From NCBI GenBank assembly GCA_019915135.1, contig JAHLMK010000005.1:1674001-1738000 (forward strand): DNA of 64,000 nucleotides. The letters run 5' to 3'. The translations under genes were made by a program, and so were the position numbers. The DNA is from Strobilurus pachycystidiatus (lineage: Eukaryota; Basidiomycota; Agaricomycetes; Agaricales; Physalacriaceae). The notes under the pieces are model-generated. The model ran no database searches, was not told where the DNA came from, and saw only the letters and a program-made list of their open reading frames with translations. This document shows positions 11,502 through 22,665 of this stretch, piece after piece; positions within the stretch are counted from its first letter, which is position 1, and each line of letters begins with the position of its first letter.

Positions 11502-12715
11502 TCAGAATCGGAGCCTCGGGCGGGATTTCTTTTCTTTTTTTTGGCGGGAGGACGGGTTGGACTTGACTGATTTAAACTTCGCGTGTGAACATAGTGTAGC
11601 CAAAAAGTTTAATTTCAGACCTAATACTATACAGCGGAAGTACTGTACGGTCTGACCGAGAGAAGCCAGGAACATGAGGAAGGCTACGGAGAAGCCCTCG
11701 AGTGGATGCGGAGCGAATCGACTCGTCTGGTAGATTGAAATGTAAGACAGGAGCCAGCGGAGCAATTGAGGCTGGATGAACGCAAGGCAGTCGGAGACGA
11801 GTTTGATACAGGCCGCGATAACAAAAGGACCTCCATACGCGACGAAGAGCGCTCTCCACAGGGGACTATTAGGCAATCAGTAACTTACATGCATGCAAAA
11901 AGAGCTGTAATCGTACCGTTTCTTGAGCGCCTTCTGAAGCTTCTCGCCCAAGATGACAGAATCATCTTGGGGGCGGAGAGATGGCAGATCGTTCTCGGTG
12001 ATGTATTGGGTTGCGCCCTTCTTCATGAGAGGTGTCATCCAAGAGAAGAACCAGATGCTGAACAAGTTGGCTGTGATGACTGGACTGGCGGGCGGCTCAT
12101 TCTCCGTGGTTTGTTTCTCGGGTACCCGCTCTGGGCCGACGCATTCAATGAAGAACGACAGGAGGCCGAAGCCGGCAGACGCGCATTTCAGGGCGAGGGT
12201 GAGGCGAGATACGGGAGAGTCAGCGGCGACTACAGTTCGGATCCAGATTGCCAAGGCTAAGATGTAGACGGGCCAATAGAGGAGCACAATGGTGGAAGAG
12301 CGGCGGGTGCGGGTGTGATTGTAGTAAGTCAACGCAATAGATGCCGCAAGGGCGACTGGCTCCAGGATGTAGGATTGAAGTACCGGCACAAATTTGTGAA
12401 GAAAGATGGTGAGAACCAGGTTGGCAATGGCGACGGACAGTGCTAAGGACAGCAAAGCCTGAAACGACTATGTTAGCGCAATAGAATACGAGTCGGCCAA
12501 GGGCGTACAATCTTTGAGCGCAATAACCATCGGCTTTTAGTAGTCAACTCTTGCTTGTCTTTGAGGAACGAAGTGAACGTTCGCAGCACAGACGACACCA
12601 GCAATATCGTGTACAGTGTTGATAGAAGGATGCCTTCTTCGAAACATGGCGTCAAGTCGAAAGGCCGTTTGGCGGATACGACCGCCCAGCCCTCGACGTC
12701 GCGGCAAGAGGCCAT
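11502..12715 (-). pseudogene. Truncated ABC transporter copy 2 (TMD0-L0 module, 370 codons open)
   Basis: A copy of the first three exons of the ABC gene with both introns and about 180 bp of upstream sequence. Exons 12715-12509, 12458-11917 and 11865-11502 join into an open frame of 370 codons. It covers TMD0, the L0 linker and the first helices of TMD1. After the LASLGQTV segment the homology breaks at a short CAGTACTTCC microhomology; the frame then runs through 28 unrelated residues, rich in Lys and Arg, to a stop. The 192-residue exon-2 reading is identical to that of the full gene. There is no NBD, so it cannot be a transporter by itself. Whether it is expressed is unknown. Confidence 0.8.
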
Positions 12716-13745
12716 CCTGCGACAAGATGAGGTGACGCTGTTGGACGACGCGCAAGAGCGGAAGAAAGGACGCTTTAGTCACCAGGGCCGCCGGCAATTA
12801 TGCCTATCATGATTGGCAATTGACGCTTAGTCAAATGACCGTTCTTTCCAGCTCCCCCCACTCGCGTCTTGGCCCTCCCCTCGCAGTCTCCACCGCGCCT
12901 CGGACGTCCGGTCAGCGTACTCCTCCCTTGGACGCCTCTCACGCCCTTCCCTCCCTCTGCCCTCGCCGGCGCACGCTCAACGCTCCCTCAACGCCCCTCG
13001 GCCCCACGCTTTCTACCTTCCTCCCACCCTGTCCGCGCACCTCCTCGCCTGCCGTCCCCTCCATGCCCTCCCAGGTCGCTCCTCGCCCGTCCGTCTTCGC
13101 CTGTGACTCCCTTCCCTTCGCGCGCGCGCCGTCCCCTCCCGTTTCCCGTTTCCCCTCCATGCCCTTCCTGTACTACTTTGCATATACAGTGCTTTGAAAA
13201 AAAAAAATTTTTTTGTTATAGTCTAAATCAAGTCTGCAATGAGTTTGGGAGCATTTTTTGAAGGAACGAAAATTTCACTTACTGTACTGTATGTACTGTG
13301 CTGCAGGACTTGGGCTTCACACGGCCTTGATCGACCTTGCGAACTGACCACCACGATCGCCGTGCAAACCGCGGCGGCCGTTCGCCATCCACCACACTCG
13401 CCGAAAAATGGACGACACTACGCGCCGCGCAAACCACACAGCATTTCGGGAGCCGATAAGACAGCGACGAAACGGCGCCGCTTACGGACCTGGCGGCTAA
13501 TTAAGCGCCAGCGACAACGCTCCCGGCGCAGCGCTATCTGGAGCACGCGGTCGGGTGGATGCCACGCAATGGATGGACTTATCTTTCACGGTGCGTCTAA
13601 GCATCCGTTCACTTTGCTTCATTTGACCCTCACCTCAGATTTGCTCACACAACAGCGACGCCTGCGCCTTCCTTCCGCAGACCCCACACAACCCAGCTCC
13701 ACCTATTCGACAGTCTCCCACCGCGCGTCAACAAACTACCAAGAT

Positions 13746-14775
13746 GTAAACCGGATTTCGTTACTCTTGCATTCAGACCTTACCTGTCCTCCAGACTCTA
13801 CTGTCAACATCGACGTGACGCGATTCTCGTCAAGACTTCAACGAGAATCATCTCAAGTCACACAGGTCAGCTCCACAGATTCTCAGCAAGTTGAATCCGT
13901 CGCTTACCTTTGCCAGCAGCTTTGAACGCGACTCAAGGACTAAGGACTACACTACGCACAAGTACGCTACGCTACGGACCGAGACCCTTCCCAGCCCTCT
14001 CCCAACCGGACGCTACAAGTCAACGGTAAGTAGGTGCAATTTTGATTCCAAACATGAGCCTCACCTAATTGACGAGCAGATCTTCTGCTCGGCAGCTGCA
14101 TCTGAACGCAACAACTCCTGGTCAGCGCACGCCCGAACGCCAAGATTCGCCTACGAATTCTACTGGGAAGGTAAGCAAATCGTTTGGCGACTCCAAACAA
14201 GATTTCACTAACTAACGAGTAGACGTCAAGTCAGCGCTCGCGAGCAACGGACCCTGAACACAAGGTCAGCACGGACGCCGATGTATTGAGTTCGGACGCT
14301 CACCTTAAAACCAACATCGTCGAAAGGAAACAACGGGAACCTGCAATGCAATGATCAGCAAACCCAACCAACAACGACACAGGCCACGATGACCCCAACG
14401 ACGCCGGCCACCACACCCGCCACATTCGTATCGCGACTCCAAGGCCAGAATACACTCACAATGTGCAGACGTCAACGGCGGCGGCGGTGCGCGAGCAACG
14501 GGATCCAAGACTTGAACAAGGTCAGCACGGACACCGACGCATGGAATCAGACGCTTACCTTTCGCCGAAAGGGAACGACGGACGACCTGCGCAATCTAAT
14601 GGTCAGCAAACTCAAACACGACGACGTCCGGCCACGATGACCCCAACGACGACGGCCACCACACCCGCTACACGCACGACGAACTCGAACACTCACCTCG
14701 AGTCGGGCGCTTCAGACGCAAGGTGAGCATCGAGTTCAACATAGCATCATCCAACAGACTTACCAGTACGTCGAT
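13746..14775 (+). other. Array of intron-like blocks in U2
   Basis: Counterpart of 6857-7820. The first block has lost its GGTAAGC start (ATGTAAACC at 13745), but others keep donor and acceptor signals although their interiors differ from U1. For example, the intron-like block after GGGAAG at 14163-14169 ends with CTAACTAACGAGTAG where U1 has a CAG acceptor. Retention of splice-like ends in diverged copies is the main reason to consider real splicing. Confidence 0.4.
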
Positions 14776-17076
14776 CTTAGATGTTGGGAGTTCAGACTTG
14801 GGGGATTGACGCTGACCCTCGCCTCACCCATCCTATATATGTAGCTTCTTCAACATGACGTGTGTGTCTGGCGACGACCGCGGAGGCAACGCGAATAACC
14901 TTTGAGGGGACTAGAAAGGGAGTGGATACACGATCGCGATCGGGATCTGCATCTGAGGGTAAGTTGGGACCGCCACGCCTGGGCACGGTTCAGGGATGCC
15001 AACTCGATGTTCAGGTACAGCTTATTTCTTGTTTCGCGGTGCGCGGAGGACGAATGTGGCTTTGACGCAAGAAACCGGACGTGGCGCAGATGTATGTATG
15101 TATTTCTTGTTCATGTTACCTCCCAATGCGATATCATTTGAACTACACACGACTGGGGACAATGGGCGGGGTAAGTTGAATTCGGTCTAGGTAATATCGA
15201 GACTGGGATAATTTCAAAGCTAATAGAATGTAGAACCTCCGACGTTACGCGTAATTCGCGCACTGAGGAGATCTTTCGCGATATACGAAGTCCAACATGT
15301 GCGTCATTGCCATATGCATTTTATTCAGAGCTGACGCCGCATGTGTAGCCGTGGAAGGAACGCTGGGACACGCTCTCATTACTCGTAACCACGCAGATTC
15401 TAACCAAAGAATCAGTACTGAACCTTTGCGAAGGACGCGGTACGTGTTTGTTTTGTTTGTGTCCAAACATGCACGCTGACTCTCGGCGGTGAAACAAGCT
15501 CAGTACCCTCGTTACTCGTAACCATGCGCTCCGAGCTCGCTGAAAAGACTAAGTACATTCAGTACTTACGCGGTACGTGTTTGTTTACTTTGTTCGTAAC
15601 CAAACATCCCTACTGACTCTCGGCGGCGAAACAAGCTCACACACGAGTCACTACCCTCGTTCCTGAACTTTGAATCCGGGGCTTCCACACCGCGGGCATG
15701 CAAGTTAGAGCTGGGATGCTGAACGCGGACACAGCAACATGTCTGAATACATATCGCGCCCCCCGATTCACTGAACGAATAATCTCACCATTGCAGGACA
15801 CTTATTCGGCTCTTTTTGTAATGGCTCCGGAAAGTAGGGACGACGACGACGAGGCATGCGTTGGTCTGAATTTCCGGCGGGTAAGTCATGCCAGCACAGC
15901 ACAGCGAAGTATGCGTCATGAACGCCAATCCCAGCTAGTCAATTCGATTGTGCGTGCCTGGGGTGGATTCGGAGAGCTGTACAAAGACTATTAGGCTTTC
16001 ATGTCGTAGGTGAGAGCCTAGGATACTCCTTGGGACGGGCGCTACTGACTCACGAAGTAGTTTATCGCGCAATAACTATGGTGTCATCCAGGCAGTCATG
16101 TCTCGTTTGAGTCCTTCACGGAAATGAGTATGTACTCCCGGTCACCCCACGGATGAGCAGGACATAGGCCATCGTCAAGACCGACCAGAGCCTGGAGTAG
16201 CTTGACAATGAATGAGTACAACAGTCGGCGCCGAGTGGGCGCATTGAATCTGACACGGACTCGAAATCAATCATAGATCTGGAATTGAACATTCGAAATC
16301 TTTGCGCTATTTTGGCGCCTCAACAAGACTCCTCCGATGACCGAGGGCGGCCGCGTTTAACCTTTTGTTGACCTGTACGTGTATCTGTCCCAACTGACAT
16401 TCGCGCCATGGAACTAACGCGAATGCCCGATTACAGTTTGAACACTCGTTCCTGGGCGGGGATGCGCGACTCGTGCTCCTCCCTGGGTCCGAGTCTACGC
16501 CACCAGCCAGAGCATGGTAGCACATCGCATTTCTGTGTTCAAGTTCACTGAGGACGGTGTGGAAATTGCAGCACATTCTTCACAGATACTTATGCTCCCT
16601 TGGCAATAAATACCACTGATATAGAACTACCTGAGTACTGTATGTGGCATCGTCACACAATACGAGGCCCGAGTCAGAAGTAAAATCGCGCCACACTTAG
16701 TCTTTTGACCCCCCAAACCACTTCTTGATTGGACCCTTTAGTCCAGAGCATTACGGAACCCACCTGGAAATGAGTAATTAAGCCGAGTAGCACCTTGAGT
16801 CATTCGACGATCAGGCTAAGTTTAATTCATGTGTCGCTCTGGTTTGGCACTTGACGCCACAGTGCGAGTATTCCACGGCTCACAGACCATGACAGTGGAA
16901 ACAGAACCAATCCAAGCACCCCGAAGCATTGTTGTCTGACAAGTGTCTGGAATATGGAAGTGCCAGTGGGTTGCACTGTACCGAGGTGAAAGGTTAAAAC
17001 ATGTGGTGATTGGACCTGGGCGCTTGGCGCGTCCGCGTCTCGCTTGTTGATCCCAACGTGACTCAGGGATCCGGTG

Positions 17077-17650
17077 TATAAAGGCCTTGTTGCCATCAAT
17101 TTATTTCATTCTTCCTCCCGTCATTATGCCAGTGCGACGTACGATTGCCTTCGTCGTTGGCTTTCTGGTATTTGACCGCCACTGGGTATGTCCTCACTCT
17201 GCTTGCGAGCTCTCCTGCTCACTGAATACACGTAGAGCTCCTCGTTGTCTTCAGGGTCGGACTCCGAGACTTACGCCGGCCTGGTGAGTGTCCCGTCTCA
17301 TCCTCATCTCATCCTACCTAACGTACTTGACTATTCCAGCTTGTGACTTCAATGTGAACTTCTCCTGCCTGGTCTCTGATGGTTCGTTCCGTCACTCGCA
17401 CTATTCCGTCCCGTACTAACCAATGTCTTCCAGCTCCGTGTCTTGACTCTGAGTCTGCTCTTGTCCTCCGTTCTCTCTATCTGCGGCTCTGCGGTCTTGA
17501 TCTCTGGGTCTGACAATGACTGGGACTTGTCACAACTCACGCGTCAGTATATAGGTCATTTAAGTCTTTGCATTGGCCTCAGGACGTGGTATGTTTGCCA
17601 TCCTTGACCATGATAATATCTAACTCACCTTCGGTGCTCGCCACAGAAAT
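17077..17650 (+). other. TATA-led, spliced-looking transcription module in U2
   Basis: Near-identical copy of the module at 10110, with TATAAAG at 17077-17083 and ATG at 17126. The splice signals and the in-frame TGA of the third candidate exon are the same as in U1. Confidence 0.4.
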
Positions 17651-18468
17651 TTGGGTTAACTCGGTGTTCCCATCATAGCTGCGGACCCTCATTCGGACCC
17701 TTCACCCCATGTACATGTCCCGAATCCCTTCAGAGCTGCTCTCTACATGTTTGTGAGTGTTGCGATTGTCACGATAGACGGGTGAATGACTTGCGTGTTC
17801 ACGGCATCATGAAGGTTGATTCAATCTTTGTCGGACTATTGCTTGTACGTCGCATACATCAAATGTTGTCTCTGCTTATGTTCCATCCCTGACGTCCATG
17901 ATGTCTGCGAGAGTATCATCGGCTTCTTGTTGTGCCAAAGGTAAGACCTTGTCCGACCAAGTTCTCCTCGTCAACTAAAGTACTTCCTTGATGTGTCAGA
18001 ACCAAGTTTCAAGTCAAGCAGGCCCGTCAACGTAGGCTTGACAGACCCTCACGCGGTATACGACTCATATAGCAACTGCCCAACAACACTGCTAACCTGC
18101 AGATGCCAGTAAGTCTCGAGCCGCGTAGCCTTCACATAACAAAACTGGCAATTTCCAAGACATAGTAACACTAACAACAGTCAATTTTAGACAGTTTCAA
18201 GGCAGGATCAAGCCCGGGATTGAGATTAGGTATGTGCTCTCGCTGGGTCTCCTTCAATTTCCTGTCCAACAATCAGTACAGCATGCCCGAGGATTTGCAA
18301 CCGGCCACGCCTTCTGGAGCCCTAATCTAGGGGTCCGACGCTTCTGTCCCCGCCCTCGCGCTCACTGAGGCGGGATGCCTATACTCGGATGGGTGGGCGG
18401 ACCCCCACCAATGCTACAGATGAAGTGAGTAGAGCACATCATCCTCAAGCTCTTTCATTCACAATTCT

Positions 18469-19682
18469 TCAGAATCGGAGCCTCGGGCGGGATTTCTTTT
18501 CTTTTTTTTGGCGGGAGGACGGGTTGGACTTGACTGATTTAAACTTCGCGTGTGAACATAGTGTAGCCAAAAAGTTTAATTTCAGACCTAATACTATACA
18601 CCGGAAGTACTGTACGGTCTGACCGAGAGAAGCCAGGAACATGAGGAAGGCTACGGAGAAGCCCTCGAGTGGATGCGGAGCGAATCGACTCGTCTGGTAG
18701 ATTGAAATGTAAGACAGGAGCCAGCGGAGCAATTGAGGCTGGATGAACGCAAGGCAGTCGGAGACGAGTTTGATACAGGCCGCGATAACAAAAGGACCTC
18801 CATACGCGACGAAGAGCGCTCTCCACAGGGGACTATTAGGCAATCAGTAACTTACATGCATGCAAAAAGAGCTGTAATCGTACCGTTTCTTGAGCGCCTT
18901 CTGAAGCTTCTCGCCCAAGATGACAGAATCATCTTGGGGGCGGAGAGATGGCAGATCGTTCTCGGTGATGTATTGGGTTGCGCCCTTCTTCATGAGAGGT
19001 GTCATCCAAGAGAAGAACCAGATGCTGAACAAGTTGGCTGTGATGACTGGACTGGCGGGCGGCTCATTCTCCGTGGTTTGTTTCTCGGGTACCCGCTCTG
19101 GGCCGACGCATTCAATGAAGAACGACAGGAGGCCGAAGCCGGCAGACGCGCATTTCAGGGCGAGGGTGAGGCGAGATACGGGAGAGTCAGCGGCGACTAC
19201 AGTTCGGATCCAGATTGCCAAGGCTAAGATGTAGACGGGCCAATAGAGGAGCACAATGGTGGAAGAGCGGCGGGTGCGGGTGTGATTGTAGTAAGTCAAC
19301 GCAATAGATGCCGCAAGGGCGACTGGCTCCAGGATGTAGGATTGAAGTACCGGCACAAATTTGTGAAGAAAGATGGTGAGAACCAGGTTGGCAATGGCGA
19401 CGGACAGTGCTAAGGACAGCAAAGCCTGAAACGACTATGTTAGCGCAATAGAATACGAGTCGGCCAAGGGCGTACAATCTTTGAGCGCAATAACCATCGG
19501 CTTTTAGTAGTCAACTCTTGCTTGTCTTTGAGGAACGAAGTGAACGTTCGCAGCACAGACGACACCAGCAATATCGTGTACAGTGTTGATAGAAGGATGC
19601 CTTCTTCGAAACATGGCGTCAAGTCGAAAGGCCGTTTGGCGGATACGACCGCCCAGCCCTCGACGTCGCGGCAAGAGGCCAT
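18469..19682 (-). pseudogene. Truncated ABC transporter copy 3 (TMD0-L0 module, 370 codons open)
   Basis: Same structure as the copy at 11502-12715, with exons 19682-19476, 19425-18884 and 18832-18469 and the identical breakpoint after LASLGQTV. It differs from copy 2 by only a few bases, one of them in the chimeric tail. Its frame is fully open. Copies 2 and 3 share variants (e.g. SAKRPFD near the N-terminus) not found in the full gene (SGKRSFD), so they are each other's closest relatives. Confidence 0.8.
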
Positions 19683-20705
19683 CTTGCGACAAGATGGGTT
19701 GACGCTGTTGGACGACGCGCAAGAGCGGAAGAAAGGACGCTTTAGTCACCAGGGCCGCCGGCAATTATGCCTATCATGATTGGCAATTGACGCTTAGTCA
19801 AATGACCGTCCTTCTACTGTCCTTCTCAGCTCCCCCCACTCGCGTCTTGGTCCTCTCCTCGGAGTGTCCACCGCGCCTCGGACGTTCTGTCAGCGTACTC
19901 CTCCCTTGGACGCCTCTCACGCCCTTCCCTCCCTCTGCCCTCGCCGCCGCACGCTCGACGCCCCTCAGCCCCACGCCCTCTGCCTTCCTCTCGCCCTGCC
20001 CGCGCACCTCCTCGCCTGCCGTCCCCTCCATGCTCCCGGGTCGCTCCTCGCCCGTCCGTCTTCGCCTGTGACTCCCTTCCCTTCGCGCGCGCGCCGTCCC
20101 CTCCCGTTTCCGGTTTCCCCTCCATCCCTTCCTGTACTACTTTGCATATACAGTACTTTGAAAAAATAAAATTTGCTGTACAGTCTGAATCAAGTCTAGG
20201 ATGAGTTTGAGAACACTCTTGAAAAAAATAAAATTTTGACTTACTGTATACATACTGTACTGTGCTGCTGGACTTGTGCTTGACGCGCTCGATCGAGCTT
20301 GCCCATTGACCACCACCACGTTCGCGGCCTCTCTTACTCCCCCCGCGTTCGCCGTCCTGCGCACTCATCCGCCAATGGACGACCACTACGCCCCGCGCAC
20401 AGGATCTCGGGAGCCGATAACTTCAACACAGGCGACGGCAAGACACGGCGGCTAATTAAGCGCCAGCGCATCAACGACGACGCTGCCGGCGCAGCGCTAT
20501 CTGGAGCACGCGGTTGGGTGGAAGGCGTGCAACGCGATGGGCTTGACTTTTCACGGTGCGTTTAAGCACCCGTTTACTTTGCCGAACTTGACCTTACCGT
20601 CACCTCAGAATAACACACCCCACGCCTGCGCCTGCGCCTTCCTCCGCCGGCCCCCACTCACGCCAAATCCACCCATTCGACAGTCGCGCGTCAACACCCA
20701 ATCCA

Positions 20706-21695
20706 AAGGTAAGCAGGAATTCGTGATTCTTGCGTTCAAAACTTTACCTGTCATCTAGGTACTACTATCAACACGGACGCGACGCGCGCGGGCTTCAAGT
20801 TCGACGAGAATCTTTCCGGTTCACACAGGTCAGTACCACAGACCCCCACAAGTCCAATCCGTCGCTTACCTCTGTCCTGCAGCTCTCACGCGACTCAAAA
20901 ACTGCACTACGCACAAGTACGCTACGCTACGGACCGAGACCCTTCCCAACACTCTCCCAGCCGAACGCTACAGGTTAACGGTAAGTAGATGCGATTTTCA
21001 TTCAAGCATGAACCTTACCTGGTTTACGAGCAGTTCTTGTACTCGGGAGCTGATTCGACCCCTCGCCGAACTCGCCATTCTACAGGGAAGGTAAGCATTT
21101 CGTTTCGCGGTTCTACGGCCAAATTTCACTCACAACGTGCAGACGGCAACGTCGGCGGCTCGCGAGCAACGAAATCCTGAACACAAGGTCAGCACGGACG
21201 CCGATGTATTGACTTCGGACGCTTACCTTCAACCAACGTAGTCGAAAGGAAACAACGGGAACCTGCAATGCAATGGTCAGCAAACCCAACCAACGACGAC
21301 ACAGGCCACGATGACCCCAACGACGACGGCCAGCACACCCGCCACATTCGTATCGCGACTCCAAGGCCAGAATTCACTCACAATGTGCAGACGTCAACGA
21401 CGACGGCGGCGCGCGAGCAACGGGATCGAAGACCTGAACCAAGGTCAGCACGGACACCGACGTATTGGATTCGGACGCTTACCTTTCGCCGATAGGGAAC
21501 GACGGACGACCTGCGCCATGCAATCGTCAGCAAACCCAAGCACGACGTCCGGCCACGATGACCCCAACGACGACGGCCACCACACCCGCTACACGCACGA
21601 CGAACTCGAACACTCACCTCGAGTCGCGCGCTTCAGACGCAAGGTAAGCATCGAGTCCAACATAGCATCATCCAAAAGGCTTGCCAGTACGTCGA
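20706..21695 (+). other. Array of intron-like blocks in U3
   Basis: Best preserved of the three arrays. Donor-like starts occur at about 20707 (GGTAAGC), 20827 (GGTCAGT), 20980 (GGTAAGT), 21089 (GGTAAGC), 21187 and 21443 (GGTCAGC), most with a matching GCTTACC or CTTACC about 35-40 nt later and an AG beyond. The tandem duplication of period near 255 bp is clear here: two copies of GACGTCAACG/GACGGCAACG, then GCGAGCAACG, then GGTCAGCACGGAC. Confidence 0.4.
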
Positions 21696-22365
21696 TCTTA
21701 GATGTTGGGAGTCCGGACTTGGGGGATTGACGCTGACCCTCGCCCCACCCATACTATATATGTTAGCTTCTTCAACATGACGTGTGTGTCTGGCGACGAC
21801 CGCGGAGGCAACGCGAATAACCTTTGGGGGGACTAGAAAGGGAGTGGATACACGATCGCGATCGGGATCTGCATCTGAGGGTAAGTTGGACCGCCACGCC
21901 TGGGCACGGTCCACGGATGCCAACTCGATGTCCAGCCACAGCTTATTTCTTGTTGCACGGTGCGCCGAGGACGAATGTGGCTTTTACGCGAGAAACCGGA
22001 CGTGGCGCAGATGTATGTATGTATTTCTTGTTCATGTTACCTCCCAATGCGATATCATTTGAACTACACACGACTGGGGACAATGGGCGGGGTAAGTTGA
22101 GTTCGGTCTAGGTAATATCGAGACTGGGATAATTTCAAAGCTAATAGAATGTAGAACCTCCGACGTTACGCGTAATTCGCGCACTGAGGAGATCTTTCGC
22201 CATATACGAAGTCCAACATGTGCGTCATTGCCACATGCATTTTTATTTAGAGTTGGCGCCGCATGTGTAGCCGTGGAAGGAACGCTGGGACGCACTCTCA
22301 TTACTCGTAACCACGCAGATTCTAACCAAAGAATCAGCACTGAACCTTTGCGAAGGACGCGGTAC

Positions 22366-22380
22366 GTGTTTGTTTTGTTT
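22366..22380 (+). repeat. LINE target-site duplication, left copy
   Basis: GTGTTTGTTTTGTTT, identical to 31165-31179 on the far side of the LINE. U2 has the same 15 bp once, uninterrupted (about 15445). Confidence 0.93.
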
Positions 22381-22665
22381 TTTTTTTTTGGTGGACACGT
22401 TATAGATTGCATCACTACGTAGCAGCCAATACATACTTTGAACTGTATGTACTGTCGACTCTGTCGGCTCGTCGTGATCGTGTAAGGTGACGGGACTCCC
22501 AACCCGTCTGTTTTTGAGCACCCCGAGGAAATGCGTTACGCACTCCAGTGTGGGACTCGGCATCGTGATATCCAACAACCCAAAGAAAAGAAAAGCATAG
22601 AGCATACAAGCATAAGCATATAAATGAACAGAAAAAAGAAACAAAGAAAAAGAATAAACCCTCCC

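Larger units (their letters stand above)
5191..12857. repeat. Tandem unit U1 (~6.9 kb plus a 0.78-kb insertion)
   Basis: First of three tandem copies. Order from left: C/T-rich tract (5191-5477), inserted element (5485-6261), A/T-rich piece with TACTGTAC-like motifs (about 6270-6410), intron-like block array (6857-7820), a 136-bp-period direct repeat (8503 and 8639), a TATA-led module (10110-10680), intron-like sequence, and the truncated ABC copy (11502-12715). No transposase, helicase or other long protein is encoded apart from the ABC fragment. From about 9812 onward U1 is almost identical to U2; upstream of that the two differ by many substitutions and small indels. Confidence 0.85.
12858..19835. 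repeat. Tandem unit U2 (~6.98 kb)
   Basis: Second copy, with the same order as U1 but lacking the 777-bp insertion: C/T-rich tract, A/T-rich piece (about 13180-13310), intron-like array, 136-bp direct repeat (about 15437 and 15570), TATA module, truncated ABC copy. The offset to U1 is exactly 6967 bp from about 9812/16779 to the ABC start at 12715/19682, with only a handful of base differences over 2.9 kb. To the left of that tract the offset drifts (6930-6942) because of indels. Confidence 0.85.
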
